NCBI GenBank assembly: GCA_017634455.1
Contig: JAGBNK010000020.1
Coordinates: 1 to 64,000 of the forward strand
Direction: 5' to 3'
Source: Lachnospiraceae bacterium
GTDB taxonomy: Bacteria > Bacillota > Clostridia > Lachnospirales > Lachnospiraceae
Length of the DNA stretch: 64,000 nucleotides
Made by a program: the position numbers and the translations under genes
Part shown: positions 8,293 to 15,799 of the stretch, piece after piece
Numbering within the stretch: position 1 is the stretch's first letter
How the letters are laid out: each line of letters starts with the position of its first letter
Notes under the pieces: generated by a model
What the model saw: the letters and a program-made list of their open reading frames with translations, nothing else
The model's database searches: none
What the model was told of the DNA's origin: nothing

Positions 8293-9138
8293 ATGAGTAC
8301 TAACAGATTTAAAAAGAAAAAAAGAGTAGTTATTAAAATTGGTTCATCATCTTTGACGCATCTTAAGACGGGCAAGATTGATTTCATTAAACTTGAGAAG
8401 CTTGTGAGACAATTATGTGATCTCAAGAATCAAAATATCGATGTATGTCTTGTGTCTTCAGGAGCTATTGCTGTAGGAAGAAACATACTTGGAATTAATA
8501 AGCGTCCTAAAAACATCTCTACCAAGCAGGCTTGCGCAGCAGTTGGGCAGTCAGCTCTTATGATGACATATCAGAAGCTTTTTAGCGAATATCAGCAGAC
8601 TTGTGGTCAGGTTCTTATGACCAAGAAAACCATGACTGACAATGTATCTCGAACTAATGCGAGAAATACATTTGAGGAGCTTTTTAAGCTTGGTGTTATT
8701 CCTGTTGTAAATGAGAATGATACTGTAAATACCTATGAGATTCAATTCGGTGACAATGATTCACTGGCAGCATTGGTAGCTTCCTTGATTGGAGCGGATT
8801 TGCTTATTCTATTATCAGATATTGACGGATTGTTTACTGATAATCCTAAGAATAATCCAGATGCCAAATTGGTGGAGCTTGTTGATAAGATTGATGATAC
8901 AGTACTTCACATGGCCAGCGTTGAAACTGGAAGTGATGTGGGTACAGGTGGCATGGCTACAAAGTTGAATGCAGCCAGAATTGCTACATACTCTGGGGCT
9001 GATATGATTATCGCTAACGGAGCTGATGTGGAAATAATTCACGATATTATGGAAGATGACTTCGTTGGAACTGTATTTACAGCCAACAAGAAGGATGATT
9101 TCTTTATTGCAGATTTTATAGAGGAGAACATGAATTGA
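8293..9138 (+). CDS. proB: Glutamate 5-kinase
   Basis: ProB phosphorylates glutamate to gamma-glutamyl phosphate, the first step of proline synthesis. The 281-residue protein is an amino-acid kinase fold with an N-terminal VVIKIGSSSLT, a central SSGAIAVGR, the segment PVVNENDTV and the nucleotide-site GGMATKL. It is the short form without the C-terminal PUA domain of E. coli ProB. It heads an operon with proA, separated by DUF896 and a cyclo-ligase gene. Its stop overlaps the next start. Confidence 0.95.
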   Translation: MSTNRFKKKKRVVIKIGSSSLTHLKTGKIDFIKLEKLVRQLCDLKNQNIDVCLVSSGAIAVGRNILGINKRPKNISTKQACAAVGQSALMMTYQKLFSEYQQTCGQVLMTKKTMTDNVSRTNARNTFEELFKLGVIPVVNENDTVNTYEIQFGDNDSLAALVASLIGADLLILLSDIDGLFTDNPKNNPDAKLVELVDKIDDTVLHMASVETGSDVGTGGMATKLNAARIATYSGADMIIANGADVEIIHDIMEDDFVGTVFTANKKDDFFIADFIEENMN

Positions 9139-9353
9139 TTACAGAAGAAATGATTGCTCGTATCAACGAGCTTGCACATAAACAGAAAAGTCCAGAAGGA
9201 TTAACTCCTGAGGAAAAGGATGAGCAGGCAAAGCTCAGAAGACAGTATATAGATTCAATTAAAGCCAATGTGAAGGCTCAGTTAAACAATATTGATATTG
9301 TAGAGAAGGACGGTTCAATCACTAATTTAGGTGAGAAATATGGCAACAAATAA
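9135..9353 (+). CDS. DUF896 (YnzC) family protein
   Basis: This small 72-residue cytoplasmic protein of the DUF896/YnzC family has the family hallmark RINELAHKQKS followed by LTPEEKDEQAKLRRQYID. Its function is unknown; the B. subtilis relative is a small helical protein. The start is TTG at 9135, overlapping the proB stop (TTGA); GAGGAG at 9121-9126 is eight bases away, and the in-frame ATG at 9150 has no site. Coupled translation with proB is likely. Confidence 0.85.
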   Translation: MITEEMIARINELAHKQKSPEGLTPEEKDEQAKLRRQYIDSIKANVKAQLNNIDIVEKDGSITNLGEKYGNK

Positions 9354-9912
9354 TATTTCAAAGGATGATATCCGTAAAATTCTACTGGATAAGCGTAAGC
9401 ATTTTCCAAAGGAAATGGTGGAGGCTTCATCGAATAGAATAAGTGAACTCTTAATTGATTATATAGGAACTCATAAGCCAGACTTATTATTGTTATATAG
9501 CGCTTATGGCAGGGAAGTAAGTCTAACCAAGGTTATAAACTGGTCCTTACGAAATAATATGAAAATTGCACTTCCAAGGGTATCTGGTGATGATATGGAC
9601 TTTTACTGTATAGAGTCCATGAATGATTTAAAGCCGGGAGCCTATGGCATATTAGAACCGGTTGCCCCAGAACCCATTGATTTGGCAAATTACAGTCAGG
9701 TGATTTGTATTGTGCCGGGTGTAGGCTTTGACAGAAGCTTGCATAGAATGGGCCATGGAAGAGGATATTATGATAAATATTTTCAGCATTTTCCAGAGGT
9801 GAAGTTGTATGGTGTCTGTCATGATTTTCAATTAATTGATTTTATACCAACAGATGAACATGATATTCCTATGAATATGATTTTTACAGATAAGGAAATA
9901 ATTGGTAACTAG
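9340..9912 (+). CDS. 5-formyltetrahydrofolate cyclo-ligase
   Basis: The enzyme converts 5-formyl-THF to 5,10-methenyl-THF with ATP, recycling an inhibitory folate store. The 190-residue protein has the diagnostic C-terminal motif VPGVGFDRSLHRMGHGRGYY (ending near residue 142) and the N-terminal Lys/Arg-rich nucleotide segment. ATG 9340 with TAGGTGAG just upstream is preferred over GTG 9331. It overlaps the DUF896 gene by 14 bases and lies inside the proline operon, which is not a functional pairing. Confidence 0.92.
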   Translation: MATNNISKDDIRKILLDKRKHFPKEMVEASSNRISELLIDYIGTHKPDLLLLYSAYGREVSLTKVINWSLRNNMKIALPRVSGDDMDFYCIESMNDLKPGAYGILEPVAPEPIDLANYSQVICIVPGVGFDRSLHRMGHGRGYYDKYFQHFPEVKLYGVCHDFQLIDFIPTDEHDIPMNMIFTDKEIIGN

Positions 9913-9943
9913 TTGATTTGTATTTGAATAGGAGATTTTTCAA

Positions 9944-11194
9944 ATGAATGAGATGTTAAAAGAACTAGGTGTGAAGGCGAAAATTGCATCCAGAGAGACT
10001 GGTAAAATGTCTACAAATGTGAAGAATGAAGCTTTGGTAGCTGTGGCTGATGCTCTTGTACGAGACACAGAGGCTTTGCTTCGCGCTAATGAGCTTGATA
10101 TGGAAAATGGTAGAGCTAATGGTATGCCTGAGGGCTTGCTGGACAGATTGCTTCTCACACCTGCCAGAGTTGAGCAGATGGCATTGGGCTTACGACAGAT
10201 TGCTGATTTGGAAGATCCTATTGGAGAATATATTTCAATGAAAAATCGTCCTAATGGACTTAGAATTGGTCAGAAACGAGTTCCAATTGGTGTTATTGGA
10301 ATTATATATGAGGCTAGACCAAATGTTACAGCTGATGCCTTTGGACTCTGTTTCAAGACTGGCAATGCTGTGATTCTAAAAGGCGGCAAGGATGCAGCCA
10401 ACTCAAATGAGGCCATTGTGGCTTGCATTAGAAGAGCTCTTGGTAGTTTGGAAATCAACCCAAATGCCATTTCTCTTATTGAAGATAATTCCCGAGAAGT
10501 GACTACAGAGTTCATGAAAATGAATGAGTACTTAGATGTGCTGATTCCTAGAGGTGGAGCTGGTCTCATTTCCGCTGTTGTGCAGAATGCTACAGTTCCT
10601 GTCATTGAAACCGGTACAGGTAATTGTCATATATTTGTTGATGAATCTGCTGATTTAAATATGGCTGTTGAGATTATAAACAATGCCAAGACTCAGCGAA
10701 TAGGTGTATGTAATGCTGCAGAATCCCTTGTGATTCACCGTAAGGTTGCCAAGGAGGTACTGCCTATGATTAAGGCTAAGTTAGATGAGCACAATGTGGA
10801 AATCCGAGGAGATATTGATGCAGTAAATATTTGCCCTGATTTTAACCTGGCTGATGATAGTGATTGGGGTACAGAATATCTGGATTACAAAATATCTGTG
10901 AAGATTGTAGATAATATTGATGAGGCAATTGCTCATATTAACCTCTATAATACAGGACATTCTGAGGCTATTATCACAGAGAATCTACAGAATGCTGAGA
11001 AGTTTATGGATGAGATAGATGCGGCTTGTGTATATGTCAATGCTTCTACCAGATTTACAGATGGATTTGAATTTGGTTTTGGAGCCGAGATTGGTATCAG
11101 TACCCAGAAACTTCATGCTAGAGGTCCAATGGGTCTTCTGGCTCTCACAAGCACCAAGTATGTGATATATGGACAAGGTCAGATTAGACCGTAG
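9944..11194 (+). CDS. proA: Gamma-glutamyl phosphate reductase
   Basis: ProA reduces gamma-glutamyl phosphate with NADPH to glutamate semialdehyde, the second step of proline synthesis. The 416-residue aldehyde dehydrogenase-superfamily protein has [16 protein letters not shown] (about 107-122), the [11 protein letters not shown] catalytic-cysteine segment (about 256-266) and the C-terminal [20 protein letters not shown]. The length is normal. It is the last gene of the proB operon; no clear terminator follows, only a tandem-repeat spacer. Confidence 0.96.
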   Translation: MNEMLKELGVKAKIASRETGKMSTNVKNEALVAVADALVRDTEALLRANELDMENGRANGMPEGLLDRLLLTPARVEQMALGLRQIADLEDPIGEYISMKNRPNGLRIGQKRVPIGVIGIIYEARPNVTADAFGLCFKTGNAVILKGGKDAANSNEAIVACIRRALGSLEINPNAISLIEDNSREVTTEFMKMNEYLDVLIPRGGAGLISAVVQNATVPVIETGTGNCHIFVDESADLNMAVEIINNAKTQRIGVCNAAESLVIHRKVAKEVLPMIKAKLDEHNVEIRGDIDAVNICPDFNLADDSDWGTEYLDYKISVKIVDNIDEAIAHINLYNTGHSEAIITENLQNAEKFMDEIDAACVYVNASTRFTDGFEFGFGAEIGISTQKLHARGPMGLLALTSTKYVIYGQGQIRP

Positions 11195-11310
11195 ATACTA
11201 TTGGTATTTATGATAAATAATAATGCTATAGATATTTATGATAAAAAATATATGCTATAGGCATTTATGATAAACAATAGATGCTATAGGCATCATTTAA
11301 TAGATGATAG
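11195..11310 (+). repeat. Tandem repeat, 29-bp unit, four copies
   Basis: The copies 11195-11222, 11223-11251, 11252-11280 and 11281-11310 share a unit that begins ATGCTATAGGCATTTATGAT. The array fills the spacer between proA and miaB and is AT-rich and non-coding. The first copy starts at the proA stop codon; the fourth drifts at its 3' half. Confidence 0.85.
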
Positions 11311-11325
11311 ATTTGGAGATAAATA

Positions 11326-12759
11326 ATGAATTACAATGATTACTTTTTGGAAACAAATATTCCAGAGGCAGAAATAGATAGACAGAGATATTTTATAAAA
11401 TGTGCATCTGAGATTGTAGCTCACAAAGCCAGTGAGGCAAATCGTAAACTTACTTATTGCGTTACAACATTTGGATGTCAGATGAATGCCAGAGACTCAG
11501 AGAAAATCATTGGTATCCTTGATGAGATTGGCTTTGTGCCAGCTGAGGATGAGCATGCGGATTTTGTATTGTATAACACTTGTACAGTTCGTGAAAATGC
11601 CAATAACAAGGTATATGGACGCCTGGGATATCTGCACAGCTTAAAGAAAAGGAATCCTTATATGATGATTGGTTTATGCGGATGTATGATGCAGGAGCCA
11701 GATGTTATTGAGACTATCAAAACGAAGTACAAGTTCGTTGATTTGGTATTTGGTACACATAATATATTTAAGTTTGCAGAGCTTCTCACAAGAGCTTTGG
11801 CATCAGATTCTATGATTATTGATATCTGGAAAGACACAGATCAGATTGTGGAGGATTTACCTGTTCATAGAAAATATCCTTTTAAATCTGGTGTAAATAT
11901 TATGTTTGGATGCAATAACTTCTGCAGTTACTGTATTGTACCTTATGTTAGAGGCCGTGAGAGAAGTCGAAATCCTAGAGATATCATTAGAGAGATTGAG
12001 AATCTTGTGGCTGATGGTGTAGTTGAAGTTATGCTTTTGGGACAAAATGTAAATTCCTACGGCAAGAACTTACAAGATCCAATTACATTTGCCGAATTAC
12101 TTAGAGAAGTAGAGAAGATAGAGGGATTGAAGAGAATCCGATTCATGACTTCCCATCCAAAGGATCTGTCAGATGAATTAATTGATGTTATGGCTTCATC
12201 TACCAAGATATGCAAGCATATGCATCTGCCTCTTCAGTCAGGTTCATCTAAACTTCTTGCGGATATGAATAGACATTATGACAAGGAACAGTATCTGGCC
12301 CTTGCTAATAAAATCAGAGAGAGAATTCCTGATATGGCAATCACAACAGATATTATTGTAGGTTATCCGGGAGAGACAGAAGAAGACTTCCTTGATACTT
12401 TGGATGTTGTTGAACAGGTTCAGTATGACAGTGCATTTACCTTTATATATTCTAAGAGAACAGGAACTCCTGCTGCCAAGAGAACAGATCAGATTCCAGA
12501 GGAAGTGGTAAAGGATAGATTTGACAGATTATTGGAGAGAGTTCAGGATATTTCACACAAGAGAGCTATGGCATACGAAGGTAAGGATGTAGAGGTTTTG
12601 GTTGAGGAAGTGAATTCTCATGATTCATCACTTATGACTGGTAGAATGAGCAATAATTCAACTGTTCATTTCCCAGGAGATAAGTCTTTGATTGGACAGC
12701 TTCTCACTGTACATCTTAATGAGTGCAAAGGCTTCTATTATATGGGAGAAATAGTCTAA
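11326..12759 (+). CDS. miaB: tRNA-2-methylthio-N6-dimethylallyladenosine synthase
   Basis: MiaB is a radical SAM methylthiotransferase that converts i6A37 to ms2i6A37 in tRNAs. The 477-residue protein has the N-terminal UPF0004 domain with three cluster cysteines (in TFGCQMNARDS, NTCTVRENA and GLCGCMMQEP), the radical SAM core with C-x3-C-x2-C in FGCNNFCSYCIVPYVRG (about 196), and a C-terminal TRAM domain. Its stop overlaps the start of the next gene. Its paralogue rimO lies at 31398. Confidence 0.95.
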   Translation: MNYNDYFLETNIPEAEIDRQRYFIKCASEIVAHKASEANRKLTYCVTTFGCQMNARDSEKIIGILDEIGFVPAEDEHADFVLYNTCTVRENANNKVYGRLGYLHSLKKRNPYMMIGLCGCMMQEPDVIETIKTKYKFVDLVFGTHNIFKFAELLTRALASDSMIIDIWKDTDQIVEDLPVHRKYPFKSGVNIMFGCNNFCSYCIVPYVRGRERSRNPRDIIREIENLVADGVVEVMLLGQNVNSYGKNLQDPITFAELLREVEKIEGLKRIRFMTSHPKDLSDELIDVMASSTKICKHMHLPLQSGSSKLLADMNRHYDKEQYLALANKIRERIPDMAITTDIIVGYPGETEEDFLDTLDVVEQVQYDSAFTFIYSKRTGTPAAKRTDQIPEEVVKDRFDRLLERVQDISHKRAMAYEGKDVEVLVEEVNSHDSSLMTGRMSNNSTVHFPGDKSLIGQLLTVHLNECKGFYYMGEIV

Positions 12760-13139
12760 TGAAATACAAATTTCGCCTTCGAGATTATATTGCATTAGGA
12801 ATTCTGATTATCCTTGGAGCAGGCATATGTATATTTACCATAGTCTATCCCAAAAGTAGGGGAGACCAGGTGATTATAGAGGTGGATGGAGAGTTATTTG
12901 GCACATATGATTTGTCAAATGATGCCACAATTGAAATCAAATCCAAGGGCAAGGTTTCAAATGTATTAGAAATCCATAATGGATCTGCACATATGATTGA
13001 AGCAGATTGTCCAGACAAAGTATGCATACACCAGGGAGAAATCAAGGATGATGGTCAGGTTATATGCTGCCTGCCAAACAAAGTAGTGGTTAGAGTTATA
13101 TCAGATTCCAAGTCTGAATATGATTCTATATCGAAGTAA
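12759..13139 (+). CDS. NusG domain II-containing membrane-anchored protein
   Basis: This 126-residue protein has one N-terminal transmembrane helix (about 11-30) and an extracytoplasmic NusG domain II module containing DCPDKVCIHQGEI (about 87-99) and ICCLPNKVVVRV (about 104-115). The conserved cysteines suggest a disulfide or redox role; function is not established. The start is the ATG overlapping the miaB stop. The gene commonly pairs with a Gx-type membrane gene, as it does here. Confidence 0.85.
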   Translation: MKYKFRLRDYIALGILIILGAGICIFTIVYPKSRGDQVIIEVDGELFGTYDLSNDATIEIKSKGKVSNVLEIHNGSAHMIEADCPDKVCIHQGEIKDDGQVICCLPNKVVVRVISDSKSEYDSISK

Positions 13140-13153
13140 TAGGAAGGTAATAT

Positions 13154-13648
13154 ATGGCAAAGAAAGTACCCCGACTTGGTATTTTATTGGCTTTGGCATT
13201 GCTATTGAGTTATGTGGAATCCCTTATTCCATTTTTCTTGAGTGTGCCGGGAATGAAGTTGGGCCTGGTAAATATTATAATTATTCTCATTTTATATATT
13301 GATTGCTGGCAGGATGCCATTCTTGTATCTGTTATGAGAGTGCTGCTGGCAGGATTTATGTTTGGAAATGTATATAGCATAGCCTACAGCTTAAGCGGAG
13401 CGATTCTAAGCTTTTTCATTATGCTTATTATGAAAAATATTTTCCAATTGCATATTGTAGTTGTAAGTATATTTGGAGGAGTCTTCCATAACATAGGACA
13501 GATTCTCATTGCAACTGTTGTAGCAAGCAATGTATATATAATGGGATATCTGCCTGCCCTGTACATAGCAGGCATGATTACTGGATTACTAATAGGCATT
13601 CTGGCCTGTGAACTGTATCCGAGAATAAGTAAAATCAGGAGGATATAA
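13154..13648 (+). CDS. Gx transporter family protein (Hpre_diP_synt_I family)
   Basis: This 164-residue integral membrane protein with about five helices matches the family often labelled heptaprenyl diphosphate synthase component I, or Gx transporter. The hallmark segment is PGMKLGLVNIIIILILY (about 31-47). Its substrate is uncertain: the family resembles ECF-type substrate-binding subunits. It follows the NusG-II gene by 14 bases, and its stop overlaps the ruvA start. Confidence 0.8.
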   Translation: MAKKVPRLGILLALALLLSYVESLIPFFLSVPGMKLGLVNIIIILILYIDCWQDAILVSVMRVLLAGFMFGNVYSIAYSLSGAILSFFIMLIMKNIFQLHIVVVSIFGGVFHNIGQILIATVVASNVYIMGYLPALYIAGMITGLLIGILACELYPRISKIRRI

Positions 13649-14244
13649 TGTATTCTTATATAAAAGGTGAATTGGTGGATGTGGCTGGTGATCATATTGT
13701 TGTAGACAATAATGGTATCGGTTATCAGATGTTTATATCGTCATCAACACATTTTCATATGCCTGCCATTGGTGAGGATGTGAAGGTGTATACATATTTG
13801 AATGTGAAAGAGGATGCCATGCAACTCTTTGGCTTTCTTACCAAGGAGGAACTGGAGTTATTTAAATTACTCATTACAGTGAATGGCATTGGACCGAAAA
13901 ATGCTTTGGGCATACTTGGTACATTGGAACCTGCAGATTTGAGATTTGCCATTATGGCTGAGGATGCCAAGGCAATTTCAAAGGCACCTGGTGTAGGCGC
14001 AAAATCAGCTCAGAGAATAATTATTGAGCTTAGAGACAAGATTGATTCTGTGGAGACATCGGCACTTACCAATAGTCCTGTGGCATCACTTAATACAATG
14101 AAGAGAGATGTAATTGATTCTCTGGAAAATATGGGTTATTCATCATCCCAGGTACTGAAAGCTATGGATGAGCTTGAAATCAGTGATGATGACAATATTG
14201 AGGATGTATTGAAACAGGTTCTTGTTAAATTATCATTTTTGTAA
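13648..14244 (+). CDS. ruvA: Holliday junction branch migration protein RuvA
   Basis: RuvA binds the four-way junction and loads the RuvB motor. The 198-residue protein has domain I (1-64), helix-hairpin-helix motifs in domain II (GIGPKNALGIL near 93 and GVGAKSAQRIIIEL near 113) and the C-terminal RuvB-contact domain III. It starts at the ATG overlapping the preceding stop; ruvB follows after 21 bases. Confidence 0.95.
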   Translation: MYSYIKGELVDVAGDHIVVDNNGIGYQMFISSSTHFHMPAIGEDVKVYTYLNVKEDAMQLFGFLTKEELELFKLLITVNGIGPKNALGILGTLEPADLRFAIMAEDAKAISKAPGVGAKSAQRIIIELRDKIDSVETSALTNSPVASLNTMKRDVIDSLENMGYSSSQVLKAMDELEISDDDNIEDVLKQVLVKLSFL

Positions 14245-14265
14245 AATATTAATCGAGGTATATAA

Positions 14266-15261
14266 ATGGGAAATAGAATTATTTCAACTGAGGTCTTACC
14301 TGAGGAGAAAAATACAGAGACTTCCCTGAGACCGCTATGTATGGCAGATTACATCGGTCAGGATAAGGTAAAAGAAAATTTATCAGTATATATTGAGGCG
14401 GCAAAAGGTAGAAATGAATCACTGGATCATGTACTTCTGTACGGACCTCCGGGATTGGGCAAAACTACTTTGGCTTGTATTATTGCCAATGAGATGCATA
14501 CAAATATTAAGATTACATCTGGTCCGGCGATTACAAAGCCGGGAGAGTTGGCATCTATTCTATTATCATTGAAGCCGGGAGATGTATTATTTATTGACGA
14601 GATTCATCGATTGAATAAGCAGGTGGAGGAAGTCTTGTATCCGGCAATGGAGGATTATGCCATTGATATAATTGCAGGCAAGGAGAATTCCTCCAGATCC
14701 ATCAGACTGGATTTGCCTAAATTCACTTTGGTTGGAGCTACAACCAGAGCTGGACTTCTGTCAGCGCCACTTCGAGACAGATTCGGTGTGGTACATCATT
14801 TGGAATACTATTCTGTTGAGGAACTTACAGAGATTGTAATGGCATCAGCTTCTAAGCTTGGTGTGGAGACCTTGAGAGATGGAGCTATGGAATTGGCTAG
14901 AAGATCTCGTGGAACCCCACGAATTGCCAATAGAATGCTTCGCAGAGTGAGAGATTTCGCTGAAGTAAAATATGATGGTATTATTACACAGGAAGTTGCT
15001 TCCAAAGGTTTGGATTTATTAGAGATTGACTCCATGGGCTTAGACAGAAATGATAGAAAGATGCTTGAGACTATCTGCTACAAATTTGCAGGTGGCCCAG
15101 TGGGATTAGATACTCTAGCAGCTGCTATTGGTGAAGATGCGGGTACAATAGAAGATGTAATAGAGCCGTTTTTGGTAATGAATGGATTGATTATGCGTAC
15201 TCCAAAGGGGCGCGTAGCTACAGATTTGGCATATAGACAGTTGGGAATAGAAAAAGTTTAG
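14266..15261 (+). CDS. ruvB: Holliday junction DNA helicase RuvB
   Basis: RuvB is the hexameric AAA+ motor that drives branch migration. The 331-residue protein has Walker [10 protein letters not shown] (about 63-71), Walker B DEIHRLN (about 113), a sensor/arginine region near GATTRAGLL, and a C-terminal winged helix. It is the normal length and forms a pair with ruvA. The zapA promoter begins two bases after its stop. Confidence 0.97.
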   Translation: MGNRIISTEVLPEEKNTETSLRPLCMADYIGQDKVKENLSVYIEAAKGRNESLDHVLLYGPPGLGKTTLACIIANEMHTNIKITSGPAITKPGELASILLSLKPGDVLFIDEIHRLNKQVEEVLYPAMEDYAIDIIAGKENSSRSIRLDLPKFTLVGATTRAGLLSAPLRDRFGVVHHLEYYSVEELTEIVMASASKLGVETLRDGAMELARRSRGTPRIANRMLRRVRDFAEVKYDGIITQEVASKGLDLLEIDSMGLDRNDRKMLETICYKFAGGPVGLDTLAAAIGEDAGTIEDVIEPFLVMNGLIMRTPKGRVATDLAYRQLGIEKV

Positions 15262-15262
15262 G

Positions 15263-15291
15263 TTGTTTTTGTTGTCTTGACTAGCTATAAT
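15263..15291 (+). promoter_or_regulatory. Promoter of zapA
   Basis: TTGTTT (15263-15268) and TATAAT (15286-15291) have a 17-bp spacer and lie 35 bases upstream of the zapA start. Confidence 0.55.
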
Positions 15292-15325
15292 GATTATATG
15301 TAGCACTTACGGGAGGATTAAGTTT

Positions 15326-15748
15326 ATGACTGCGAAAAAGAGTGCAGAAGTTATAATTGATGGACAAGTTTATACATTAAGTGGATATGAGGAAGAAGGC
15401 TACTTACAGCAAGTTGGTACTTATATCAACAACAAGATAAACGAGATAAATAATATTGATGAATTCAGTCGTCTACCAATTGACAAGAAGCATACTTTGA
15501 TCGAATTAAATATAGCTGATGACTATTTCAAAGCAAAGGAAACAGTTGCTAAATACGAAGCTGAAGTTGAGCAGTCAGAGAAGGAAATATATGATTTGAA
15601 GCATGATTTGATTGCAAATCAGATTAAGATAGAAGATTTAGAAACCAGAATCAGAGACTTAGAAAACAAGAATCAGGAACTTGAGCTACATAAATCAAAA
15701 CTTGAAGCTTCCTTAGAGGATGCCTTATTAGGCGGAATTCAAAATTAA
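15326..15748 (+). CDS. zapA: Cell division protein ZapA-like
   Basis: ZapA-type proteins bundle FtsZ filaments at midcell. This 140-residue protein has the N-terminal ZapA domain (about 1-75, with AEVIIDGQVYTLSGYEEEGY) and a long C-terminal coiled coil (about 75-135) rich in Glu, Lys and Leu heptads. It is longer than short Bacillus ZapA, as is common in clostridia. ATG 15326 has GGGAGG at 15311-15316; the earlier in-frame ATG at 15290 lacks a site. Confidence 0.85.
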   Translation: MTAKKSAEVIIDGQVYTLSGYEEEGYLQQVGTYINNKINEINNIDEFSRLPIDKKHTLIELNIADDYFKAKETVAKYEAEVEQSEKEIYDLKHDLIANQIKIEDLETRIRDLENKNQELELHKSKLEASLEDALLGGIQN

Positions 15749-15754
15749 TTTCAT

Positions 15755-15788
15755 GGGACGAAAAAGTATTTTTTCGTCCCTATTTTTT
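15755..15788 (+). terminator. Intrinsic terminator after zapA
   Basis: An 11-bp stem (15755-15765 with 15770-15780) is followed by TATTTTTTA. It ends only about 11 bases before the U32 start codon, so some read-through may feed the next gene. Confidence 0.8.
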
Positions 15789-15799
15789 AGGAAATAAAT

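Noticed and set aside
11195-11310. CRISPR array at the 29-bp repeats
   Set aside because: The units abut directly with no unique spacers between them and no cas genes are near.
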